Shown here one piece after another: positions 1-7,353 of a stretch of DNA of 64,000 bases (positions are counted from its first letter, which is position 1; every line of letters starts with the position of its first letter). Made by a program: the position numbers and the translations under genes. Source of the stretch: Bradyrhizobium valentinum (lineage in GTDB: Bacteria > Pseudomonadota > Alphaproteobacteria > Rhizobiales > Xanthobacteraceae); contig NZ_LLXX01000119.1 of NCBI RefSeq assembly GCF_001440405.1, forward strand, positions 233,916 to 297,915, in the 5' to 3' direction. The notes below the pieces were generated by a model. The model was not told the origin of the DNA, searched no databases, and was given only the letters and a program-made list of their open reading frames with translations.

Positions 1-93
1 CCAAGTTAAGCGGAATATTTTTGCTGAAAGGGCTGGACAGGTTTTGACTGATTTGCCCGTCGGGCAGTCACATAGGACATCACAGATGGCAGA

Positions 94-230
94 CCTCATC
101 CTGAAGAGGCGCGAAAGCACCGTCGCGAAGGATGAATGGCACCAGCGGGGCCACATGGTTCGAGACGGTGCGGAGCCTGTCATCGGGCCGCGCTACGCGC
201 GGACCCGTTGGCGCCTCCTCACCATGAGGG
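94..230. repeat. Dispersed palindromic intergenic repeat (type A)
   Basis: The ends form a 19-bp inverted repeat with three mismatches: CCTCATCCTGAAGAGGCGC at the left and the complement of CCTCATGGTGAGGAGGCGC at the right. The inside is also rich in short palindromes. From memory, related elements are scattered between genes in Bradyrhizobium and Rhodopseudomonas genomes; only one copy lies here. It sits downstream of the CoA-transferase gene. The open frame across it is not credible as a gene. Confidence 0.6.
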
Positions 231-257
231 TTTAATGCTTGCTACGGCAGCTACGCG

Positions 258-1442
258 TTAAATAATCCCGTCTCTGCGCAACGCCGCGATCGCCTCCGCA
301 TCGTAGCCGATATCGGCGAGCACGCGATCGGTGTGCTCGCCGAGCGTCGGCGGGCGCGACACGATTTCGCCTGGGGTCTCCGACAGCCGCACTGCTGCGC
401 GCGCTGTCGGCGCAGGGTTCGGCAAGCCGGGATAGTCGACGTCCTGCATGAAGCCGGCGGCGCGGATGTGCGGATGCTCCAGCGCCTGCTGCGGGCTCAG
501 CACGGGACCTGCCGGAATCATCGCTCTTCCGAGGGTGTCGACGGCTTCCTGCGTGGTGCGCTCGGCGCACCAGCGCGCCATTCTTTCGCTGATGATGGGT
601 CCATTGTCGCCGCGCTTGATGTCGTCGGCGAAACGCGGGTCCTGCAGCCAGTGATCCTCTTCCATCAATTTCGCCCAGCGGATGAACAGCGGGTGCCCGG
701 TGACCTGACACAACACCCAGCCGTCTTTGGTGCGGTAGATGTCGGCGGGCGCCGCGGTCTGGCCGAGATTGCCTGTGGGAACACGATTGGCTGATATCAC
801 CGCCTGCTCGATCAGCGTCGCGTTGGTGAAGGAGAGCGCGGTCGCCAGCAGCGCTCCCTCGACGATCTGCCCGCGGCCGGATTTAGCCCGCTCGATCAGG
901 GCGGCGAGCGTGCCGAACGCGCAATGCAGCGCGGTGCCGAAATCGACCCAGTTCACCGCGGCGCGGTATGGCGGATCGCCCTTGCCCGTCATGTAGACCG
1001 CGCCCGACATCACCTGCCCGACGCCGTCGAAGCCGACGCGATCGGACCACGGCCCGGGGCCGCCGAAGGCGGTCGCCGTGGTCAGGATGATGTCCGGCTT
1101 GATCGCCTTCAACGATTCATAATCGAGCTTCATCGCCCGCAGCGTCTGCGGCGGCAGATTGGCGACGACGACGTCTGATGTCGCGACCAGCCGGCGCATC
1201 ACCTCCTGCCCTTCCGGCTTCATCGGATCGAGCGTGATGCACTTCTTGTTGCGGTTGACCTGCAGGAACAGCGCGCCCTCGCCGCCTTCGCCGACCGGTG
1301 CGACAAATCGATCCTCGCTGCCGTCGCGCTTCTCCACGCGAATGACTTCCGCACCGAATTCCGCCAGCAAGGTCGCGCAATATGGCCCCGCGATATAGCG
1401 CCCGAAATCGAGAACGCGAACGCCCTCCAGAACTCCCGCCAT
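258..1442 (-). CDS. CaiB/BaiF family (type III) CoA-transferase
   Basis: A 394-residue protein of usual length for family III CoA-transferases, which move CoA between an acyl-CoA donor and a carboxylic acid acceptor through an aspartyl-CoA intermediate. The N-terminus (GVRVLDFGRYIAGPYCATLL) is the family signature, and Asp167 in VNWVDFGTA is the likely catalytic aspartate. The ATG at 1442 follows an AAGGGAAAG ribosome site. The gene is divergent from the DapA-like gene at 1553 across 110 bp, so the two may be co-regulated, perhaps in catabolism of a sugar acid or organic acid. The substrate cannot be read from the sequence; formyl-CoA, succinyl-CoA and other donors are all possible in this family. 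Confidence 0.9.
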   Translation of the reverse strand: MAGVLEGVRVLDFGRYIAGPYCATLLAEFGAEVIRVEKRDGSEDRFVAPVGEGGEGALFLQVNRNKKCITLDPMKPEGQEVMRRLVATSDVVVANLPPQTLRAMKLDYESLKAIKPDIILTTATAFGGPGPWSDRVGFDGVGQVMSGAVYMTGKGDPPYRAAVNWVDFGTALHCAFGTLAALIERAKSGRGQIVEGALLATALSFTNATLIEQAVISANRVPTGNLGQTAAPADIYRTKDGWVLCQVTGHPLFIRWAKLMEEDHWLQDPRFADDIKRGDNGPIISERMARWCAERTTQEAVDTLGRAMIPAGPVLSPQQALEHPHIRAAGFMQDVDYPGLPNPAPTARAAVRLSETPGEIVSRPPTLGEHTDRVLADIGYDAEAIAALRRDGII

Positions 1443-1552
1443 CGGTCTTTCCCTTGTTCTTTCTGCTCGATTGTGCCGAGCCTTCTATCATGTTGATGAA
1501 TGAATTGGACAACCATACAATCACTGATCCTCTTTGAACGGAACATCCCCAG

Positions 1553-2485
1553 ATGACCACGACTGCAAAACGTCCCTATCGCGGTGTCTTCCCCGTCGCT
1601 CCGACCATCTTTGACGATCGTGGGGAGCTCGATCTTGCAGGGCAACGCCGCTGTATCGATTTCATGATCGACGCCGGCTCAAACGGCCTCTGCATTCTGG
1701 CCAATTTCTCCGAGCAGTTCGTCCTGACCGATGCCGAGCGCGAACAGGTGATGGTCGCGGTGCTGGAACACGTCGCCGGCCGCGTGCCGGTGATCGTGAC
1801 GACCACCCATTTCGGTTCGCGCATCTGCGCCGAACGTAGCCGCCAGGCCCAGGACGCGGGCGCCGCGATGGTGATGATCATGCCGCCCTATCACGGCGCC
1901 ACTTTCCGCGTGCCGGAAAAGGGCATTTTCGACTTCTACCGCACCGTGTCTGACGCCATCGATATCCCCATCATGATCCAGGATGCGCCGGTTGCTGGGA
2001 CGCCGCTTTCGGTCGACCTGCTGGCGCGGATGGCGCGGGAAATCCCGAACATCAGCTATTTCAAGATCGAGGTGCCGATGGCGGCGGCAAAGCTTCGCGA
2101 TCTCATTGCCGCCGGCGGCGACAACATCGAAGGGCCCTGGGACGGCGAGGAAGCCATCACGCTGATGGCCGACCTCGATGCCGGCGCGACTGGCGCCATG
2201 ACGGGTGGCGGCTATCCTGATGGCATCAGGCAAATCATCGATCCCTATCTGGCGGGACGCCGGGAGGAAGCGATGGCGGCCTATGCGCGCTGGCTGCCGC
2301 TGATCAATTACGAGAACCGCCAGTGCGGATTGCAGGCCGCCAAGATCCTGATGAAGGAAGGCGGCGTGATCGGTTCGGAAGCGGTTCGTCACCCCCTGCA
2401 AAAGGTCCACCCGGCGGCTCGCGCGGGTCTCATCGAAATCGCCCGCCAGCTCGATCCCGTGGTGTTGCGTTGGGGACGGCAATAG
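1553..2485 (+). CDS. DapA-superfamily lyase, likely 2-keto-3-deoxyarabinonate dehydratase type
   Basis: A 310-residue TIM-barrel enzyme of the dihydrodipicolinate synthase/N-acetylneuraminate lyase superfamily. Lys171 in ISYFKIE is the expected Schiff-base lysine. The YNVP motif carrying the tyrosine of true DapA is replaced by IQDAP (about residues 142-146), so dihydrodipicolinate synthesis is unlikely. GSNGLCILANFSEQF and EGPWDGEEAI resemble, from memory, the L-2-keto-3-deoxyarabonate dehydratase of Azospirillum, which removes water from a 2-keto-3-deoxy sugar acid. The divergent CoA-transferase next door fits catabolism of a sugar acid, but no other pathway gene is present. The superfamily call is firm; the exact substrate is inference. 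Confidence 0.85.
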   Translation: MTTTAKRPYRGVFPVAPTIFDDRGELDLAGQRRCIDFMIDAGSNGLCILANFSEQFVLTDAEREQVMVAVLEHVAGRVPVIVTTTHFGSRICAERSRQAQDAGAAMVMIMPPYHGATFRVPEKGIFDFYRTVSDAIDIPIMIQDAPVAGTPLSVDLLARMAREIPNISYFKIEVPMAAAKLRDLIAAGGDNIEGPWDGEEAITLMADLDAGATGAMTGGGYPDGIRQIIDPYLAGRREEAMAAYARWLPLINYENRQCGLQAAKILMKEGGVIGSEAVRHPLQKVHPAARAGLIEIARQLDPVVLRWGRQ

Positions 2486-2499
2486 CGTCTTCATGACGG

Positions 2500-2600
2500 C
2501 TAGAGCGTTTTCCGGCGAAGTCCGGTTCGCGTCAAGAAAACGCGTCAAAACAAAAATCTAGAGCCCCGTTCCGATTCCATCGGAACGGAAACGGCTCTAG
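2500..2600. repeat. Dispersed intergenic repeat (type B), copy 1
   Basis: Runs from CTAGAGCG to GGCTCTAG and includes the block TTCGCGTCAAGAAAACGCGTC and a hairpin built on CCGTTCC-gattccat-GGAACGG. A second copy at 7249-7353 has the same order of blocks with few differences. It lies just after the DapA-like gene and may fold to end or protect its transcript. Repeats of this form are, as I recall, common between genes in Bradyrhizobiaceae. Confidence 0.75.
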
Positions 2601-2664
2601 ACGCAAAAGCTCACGGAAACGGAACCTTCGCTTCGGTCAAACGTAAAAATTGCGGAGGATCGAC

Positions 2665-2856
2665 ATGACCGAACAACAGACCTTTGCATTGCTGCTTGGC
2701 GAGGCGGCCATGGCCGTTTGGGGCGATATGCCGCGCGACATTCAGGAAGCGCTGTTCGAGACCGCGATGCGCGAGCGGGAGGATTTGCGCCACGACCTCG
2801 CCTGCCTGTTGCATGATCGCCATCCCAGGACACAACACCCGGCAAAGCCGGCCTGA
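2665..2856 (+). CDS. Small hypothetical protein
   Basis: A 63-residue protein not assigned to a family. The ATG at 2665 is chosen because GCGGAGG lies just upstream at 2652-2658. An in-frame TTG at 2650 would give five more residues but lies ahead of that ribosome site. The sequence is charged and helical in character (about residues 20-50 contain DIQEALFETAMREREDL), with no signal peptide or membrane segment. A GGAAC-N16-CGTA match at 2621-2645, one base off the EcfG general-stress promoter consensus, lies immediately upstream and would give a very short leader. It is isolated: the previous gene ends 180 bp before and the next is convergent. Confidence 0.6.
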   Translation: MTEQQTFALLLGEAAMAVWGDMPRDIQEALFETAMREREDLRHDLACLLHDRHPRTQHPAKPA

Positions 2857-2869
2857 CGGCGAGCAATCC

Positions 2870-3553
2870 CTAATCCGAGAAAGCGACATCGGCGATGACG
2901 GGCAGATGGTCCGAGCATGTCCGGGCCTTGCGGTCGGTCCAGGCGGAGCGGATCAGCCCGTCGCGCGTGACATAGATCCGATCCAGCCGCAGCAGCGGAA
3001 AACGCGAGGGGAATGTCCGCAACCGTGTCCGAACCGGGCAGGTTTGGGCCAGTACCCCGCGCACCGACCTCACCCAGAGCCAGTCATTGAAGTCGCCGAG
3101 CACGAGCGTTCGCTTCGGCTGCACCAGATCAACCAAGGCATGGGCCTGAGCGTGCCTCTCATGGATGCTCAAACCGAGATGAGTGGCAACGACCGTCATC
3201 TCGCCCGCACTCGATTGTATGCGCGCCGAAATAGCCCGGCGCGGCTCGCGTTCCTGATATGAGACGTCGACGATTTTCGGAGCCTCGAGGAAGGGCCACT
3301 TGCTTAGCAACACCTGTCCGTAATCGCCGTCCTGTGTGATGATCGAACGGGCATCAATGCTGTGGTCTCCGACCGCTTTCGCCAATTGGGCAAAGGGATC
3401 ATCGGTTCGTCCGCGCGAATCGACCTCCTGCAGCGCGACCACGTCAGGCGACCAGTGCCGGATGATCGAACAAACGCCATCCAGATCGAATGTCCGATTG
3501 AGGTGGAAGATGCCGTGCACGTTCCACGTCATGAAGCGCATGGTGGGCGTCAC
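2870..3553 (-). CDS. Endonuclease/exonuclease/phosphatase (EEP) family hydrolase
   Basis: About 227 residues with the EEP fold, a metal-dependent phosphodiesterase or phosphatase. Visible motifs in order are MTWNVHG at the N-terminus, LQEVDSRGR with the metal-binding Glu, VVATHLGLS, LVLGDFNDWL and the C-terminal CSDHLPV with the catalytic Asp-His. The GTG at 3553 overlaps the stop codon of the upstream PLD gene as GTGA, which suggests coupled translation; an ATG at 3541 is the alternative start and has no good ribosome site. Pairing of an EEP protein with a PLD/VTT membrane protein points to phospholipid or nucleic-acid phosphodiester chemistry, but the substrate is unknown. Confidence 0.85.
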   Translation of the reverse strand: MTPTMRFMTWNVHGIFHLNRTFDLDGVCSIIRHWSPDVVALQEVDSRGRTDDPFAQLAKAVGDHSIDARSIITQDGDYGQVLLSKWPFLEAPKIVDVSYQEREPRRAISARIQSSAGEMTVVATHLGLSIHERHAQAHALVDLVQPKRTLVLGDFNDWLWVRSVRGVLAQTCPVRTRLRTFPSRFPLLRLDRIYVTRDGLIRSAWTDRKARTCSDHLPVIADVAFSD

Positions 3554-5715
3554 GTTCTTCGTCCTGCCATCCATGTCACCAGGAACTGCACGCCGAGGCA
3601 CAGCGCGATCCAGGCTATGATCGCCAGCGCAAGTAGCACCGCATTCGTCCACGAGGCATTCCTGGCCAGATCCGCGATCTGCGCGCCGAGCGCAGCCATC
3701 ACCGCGATCCCTGGCGCCATGCCCAGCACGGTGCCGAGCAGAAAATCGCGCAGGCTCAATTTGCTGGCGCCCGCCACCACGTTCACGATCGAGAACGGGG
3801 CAATCGGCACCATCCGGATCATGGCGACCGCAACGACGCCCCTATTAATGATGCGGCTCTGGACCCGGGCCGCCCGGCGCCCGAGCAGGCGCTGCAACCG
3901 GGCCTGACCCAGCACGCGGCCGATCGAAAACAGCGTGAGCGCGCTGAGCAGTACGCCGGCCCCGGCGCTGACGAACCCCATCCACGGCCCCAGTGCCGCC
4001 GCCGTGGCGGCGATCAGGACCAGAACCGGAAACACCACCAGCCCGCCGACGACGAAGGCGGCAATCGCAAACAGCGGCGCGAATTGCGATCGCGCGGGCT
4101 GCGAAATGACCGAGGAGACGAAGCCGACATCGGTGAAATCGCGCAGCGATGTGTACTGCCAGGCTAGCGCAAGGCCGGCGAGCGCCGCGGCCAAACCGGA
4201 TACGGCGAAGATGGTTCTTGGCGTCCACATGCGATTGGCGGCGCGGTCGAGATGAAGCGGTTCTCTGGGATCGGCGACCGGCTGCACCATCGTTGCCATG
4301 CTGCTGGCTGACGCGGCCGGGTCGATCGGCTGCAGTGATTTCGCGCCGCCGCCCTCCGCCAGGCGGTCGAGAAATCCAAGCAAATCGGCTTCGTTGCTTT
4401 CGATTTCCTGTTCATCGACGCCGCAGAAATGCCCGATCAGTTGGCGGCGAAGCCGGGCGATATCTTCCCGGTGCGCCTCAGACGTCGCCTCGAAGGCGAG
4501 ATCGCATTCGGTGTCGGCGCCCATCGAGCGATTGTTGAGGTTGGCCGAACCCACGCGCAGAATACGGTCGTCGACGATCATCACCTTGCTGTGCACCATG
4601 ACGACGGCGGCCCCGTGCGCATCCCGCGTCGATGGATAAAGAAAACGAATCCGGTCCATGACGCCTGCCGCCACGAACCGGGCAATGAAGCCGCCGCGGC
4701 CGCTCTGCATCGCCTGCGATTCGAACCAGGACGAGTGCATCTTCGGCATGACGATCAGAACACGAAGCTGCGGCACGTCCAGCATCCGCTGCGCCAGCAG
4801 GCGCGCGATGTCGGTGGCGCTGGTGAACTGATTCTCGATGTAGATGAAGCGGTCGGCCGCATTGATGGAGGCCTTGAACAGCCGCGCGACCTCGTTCACG
4901 CCGGCGTGGCTTGCGGTCGCTATCTCGGTCCGGGCGATGCCCACCGTCATTCCGCGGGACTGCACCGGCACCGAGGCCGGCCAGCGCTCGCAGGTGACGG
5001 CAGCTGACGTTGCGACCGTGCAGCCGGCGGCTCGCCACCTGCCCTCGGCCATTTCCGTCAGGCTGGCCGCAGCTTCGCCATCCACCATGCACTGCACGTC
5101 GTGAAACGGCAGATAGGGCTTGCCGTCGGGATCGGTCCGCAGCGGATGATGGGCTTGGTGCTCGCTGGTATCCCAGCGCCGGATCGTGAGGTCGAGACCG
5201 CCGACAAAGGCGAGCGCGCCGTCAATGACGACGATCTTCTGATGCTGCGCGGAGCCCAAGGGAAGGCTGGAGTCGAAACAGAAACGGAGCCGGTCCGGCG
5301 CTTCCGAGGTAAATTTGGCGGCTGAATTCCACTCCCGCTCCGCGGCGTACAGCGCCGGGAAATTCCAGCTCAGGATGTTGACCCGCAACTCGGGCTTCGC
5401 CTTCAGGAGCGCTTTGAGAAACGCACCGAGCTCTTGCGGATAACCATCGTCGGCATGCCCGGAAGGCCCGACAAACCGGGTCTGGCTGTGGATGTCCCAG
5501 CCGATGATGTAGACCTGCCGCGTCGCCAGAAGCAGCGCTTCCCGCAGAGCGGCGAAATACGCGGCCGCGTCGTTAAGAATTGCCAGCCGCCCTGCCTTGC
5601 ATCTTCTCCAGACGGTTTCGCCAGGAATGAGGATGGATGAGCTTCGCAGCAGACGGCACCTCGGCGATACGTGACAATGGGGGACGGATCGCGAGCCGTC
5701 GGGCCCGGCCGCCAA
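3550..5715 (-). CDS. Phospholipase D-like protein fused to a VTT (DedA/TVP38-type) membrane domain
   Basis: About 721 residues. The N-terminal half has two HKD phospholipase D motifs: HQKIVVID (His158, Lys160, Asp165) and HSKVMIVDD near residue 380, followed by GSANLNNRSMGADTEC. The C-terminal third is a VTT/SNARE-associated membrane domain with several hydrophobic segments and the typical RMVPIAPFSIVN loop. PLD-type enzymes cut or transfer phosphodiesters, as cardiolipin synthases do; VTT proteins are linked to lipid handling in membranes. The start is uncertain: TTG at 5715 is the furthest upstream possible, and no ATG occurs in the first ~200 codons. It is translationally coupled to the EEP gene downstream. 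Confidence 0.88.
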   Translation of the reverse strand: MAAGPDGSRSVPHCHVSPRCRLLRSSSILIPGETVWRRCKAGRLAILNDAAAYFAALREALLLATRQVYIIGWDIHSQTRFVGPSGHADDGYPQELGAFLKALLKAKPELRVNILSWNFPALYAAEREWNSAAKFTSEAPDRLRFCFDSSLPLGSAQHQKIVVIDGALAFVGGLDLTIRRWDTSEHQAHHPLRTDPDGKPYLPFHDVQCMVDGEAAASLTEMAEGRWRAAGCTVATSAAVTCERWPASVPVQSRGMTVGIARTEIATASHAGVNEVARLFKASINAADRFIYIENQFTSATDIARLLAQRMLDVPQLRVLIVMPKMHSSWFESQAMQSGRGGFIARFVAAGVMDRIRFLYPSTRDAHGAAVVMVHSKVMIVDDRILRVGSANLNNRSMGADTECDLAFEATSEAHREDIARLRRQLIGHFCGVDEQEIESNEADLLGFLDRLAEGGGAKSLQPIDPAASASSMATMVQPVADPREPLHLDRAANRMWTPRTIFAVSGLAAALAGLALAWQYTSLRDFTDVGFVSSVISQPARSQFAPLFAIAAFVVGGLVVFPVLVLIAATAAALGPWMGFVSAGAGVLLSALTLFSIGRVLGQARLQRLLGRRAARVQSRIINRGVVAVAMIRMVPIAPFSIVNVVAGASKLSLRDFLLGTVLGMAPGIAVMAALGAQIADLARNASWTNAVLLALAIIAWIALCLGVQFLVTWMAGRRT

Positions 5716-5895
5716 CTAGCCAACGTTTGGCGGGGAAGACGGTTCCAGCGCCGCACGCGCCGACGGCGATCCTCCGGCCGCCGACGCCGTAGCGTCCGGA
5801 ACGGCGGCGCGGCCATTCTCACCGCGGCCGGGAACGTCGGCAGTTTGGACCCTTTGGGCGCGAGGAAGCAGCCGTACCTCATTGCAATGTCGCGA

Positions 5896-5915
5896 TATAT
5901 GATTATCGTCATATA
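5896..5915. promoter_or_regulatory. Candidate operator upstream of the thiolase
   Basis: TATATGA-TTATCG-TCATATA is a perfect inverted repeat with 7-bp arms and a 6-bp centre, about 30 bp before the thiolase start and AT-rich within a GC-rich surround. The symmetry suggests a dimeric repressor of TetR, MarR or GntR type. No cognate regulator gene is adjacent. Confidence 0.45.
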
Positions 5916-5945
5916 ACAATCCGCGACCGAACAGGAGAACCCGTG

Positions 5946-7112
5946 ATGTCCGCAAGCCCCGATCCCGTCGTCATTCTTTCCGCCGCCCGCACGCCGCTTG
6001 GCCGGTTCATGGGCGAATTGTCCCCGTTCAGCGCGCACAAGCTCGGCGCCCACGTGATCGGCGCGGCGCTGCAGCGGGCAAAACTTGCGCCGGAGCGTAT
6101 TGACGAGGTCTTCATGGGCAATGTGCTGCCGGCCGGACAGGGTCAGGCGCCGGCCCGACAGGCCGCGCGCGGCGCCGGACTGCCAGATGCCACCGGCGCC
6201 ACCACCGTCAACAAGGTCTGCGGCTCCGGCATGAAGGCAACCATGCTGGCCCACGACATCATCAGTGCCGGCTCGGCCGCGATCGCGCTGTCCGGCGGCA
6301 TGGAGAGCATGTCGAATGCACCCTATTTGCTGGCGAAAGCGCGCGGCGGCTATCGCGCCGGCCACGACCGGATCATCGATCACATGATGATGGACGGGCT
6401 GGAAGATGCCTATGAGACCGGGCGATCGATGGGCGACTTTGGCGAAGCCACCGCGGAAGCCTATCAGTTCACCCGCAAGGATCAGGACACTTACGCGATG
6501 GAGACGCTGACCCGCGCCCGCAAGGCGGTGGAAGGTGGCGCGTTCAAGGCTGAAATTGCGCCGGTCACGGTACCTGAAAAAGCGGGGCCGCGGATCATCG
6601 CCAATGACGAGCATCCGCTCAAGGTAGACCCTGCCAAGATTCCCGGACTGAAGCCCGCGTTCCGCGCCAACGGCACCATCACGCCGGCCGCCTCCTCCGC
6701 GAATGCGGACTCGCTCGCCGATCGCGACAGCCTGCCGGTGCTCGCCGAGATCAAGGGACACGCCACCCACAGCCAGGAGCCGCAATGGTTCACCACCGCG
6801 CCGATCCCCGCGATCCGCAAGCTGCTCGACAAGGTCGGCTGGAGCACAGCCGACGTCGATCTGTTCGAGATCAACGAAGCGTTCGCGGTGGTGGCGATGG
6901 CGGCGCAGAAGGACCTCGGCATCGCCAGAGAAAAACTCAATGTCAATGGCGGCGCCTGCGCGCTCGGCCACCCGATCGGCGCCACCGGCGCGCGGTTGAT
7001 CGTGACGCTGTTGCATGCGCTGGAGGCGCGGAACCTGAAACGCGGCGTCGCCGCGCTCTGCATCGGCGGCGGTGAAGCAACCGCCATCGCGGTCGAGCGC
7101 GTCACTCGCTGA
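5946..7112 (+). CDS. Acetyl-CoA acetyltransferase (thiolase)
   Basis: A 388-residue thiolase that condenses two acetyl-CoA or cleaves 3-ketoacyl-CoA. Cys92 in VNKVCGSGMK is the acyl-accepting cysteine, GHPIGATGAR near the C-terminus carries the catalytic His, and the last reactive Cys is in ALCIGGGEA; EINEAFAV is also present. All active-site blocks are intact and the length is normal for AtoB/PhaA-type enzymes. ATG at 5946 is chosen because AGGAG lies at 5932-5936; a GTG at 5943 is a weaker alternative. It is a single gene, so whether it serves polyhydroxybutyrate synthesis, ketone-body use or fatty-acid breakdown cannot be told. Confidence 0.93.
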   Translation: MSASPDPVVILSAARTPLGRFMGELSPFSAHKLGAHVIGAALQRAKLAPERIDEVFMGNVLPAGQGQAPARQAARGAGLPDATGATTVNKVCGSGMKATMLAHDIISAGSAAIALSGGMESMSNAPYLLAKARGGYRAGHDRIIDHMMMDGLEDAYETGRSMGDFGEATAEAYQFTRKDQDTYAMETLTRARKAVEGGAFKAEIAPVTVPEKAGPRIIANDEHPLKVDPAKIPGLKPAFRANGTITPAASSANADSLADRDSLPVLAEIKGHATHSQEPQWFTTAPIPAIRKLLDKVGWSTADVDLFEINEAFAVVAMAAQKDLGIAREKLNVNGGACALGHPIGATGARLIVTLLHALEARNLKRGVAALCIGGGEATAIAVERVTR

Positions 7113-7248
7113 CGGTTGGAACGACATGCGGGCGGCGCCAACGGTGTCGCCCGCCGCCTTTTCTCAATCGATCATCTCGCAGGCCCGCTCAACCGCCTGG
7201 CGCGTGCGCTCGGAAGGGCCAGAGAAAAAATGGCCGCGGCCTCGCGTG

Positions 7249-7353
7249 CTAGAGCGTTTTCCAGCGAAGTGGAAACCGGTTCGCGTCAAGAAAACGCGTC
7301 ATATCAAAAATCTAGAGCCCGTTCCGATTCCATCGGAACAGAACAGGCTCTAG
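7249..7353. repeat. Dispersed intergenic repeat (type B), copy 2
   Basis: Begins CTAGAGCG and ends GGCTCTAG like the copy at 2500-2600, with the shared blocks TTCGCGTCAAGAAAACGCGTC and CCGTTCCGATTCCATCGGAA. It lies between the convergent thiolase and histidine-kinase genes and its last bases overlap the kinase stop codon, so it may act as a two-way transcription end. Confidence 0.75.

Noticed and set aside
44..235. Open frame at the left end
   Set aside because: It runs through the type A palindromic repeat and has no conserved features.
1504..1521. Imperfect inverted repeat ATTG-N10-CAAT in the divergent gap between the CoA-transferase and DapA-like genes
   Set aside because: Arms of only four bases occur often by chance; no regulator gene is adjacent to support an operator.
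2621..2645. GGAAC-N16-CGTA resembling an EcfG promoter before the small gene at 2665
   Set aside because: The last base departs from consensus and the leader would be only about a dozen bases; mentioned in the gene entry but not called as a promoter.
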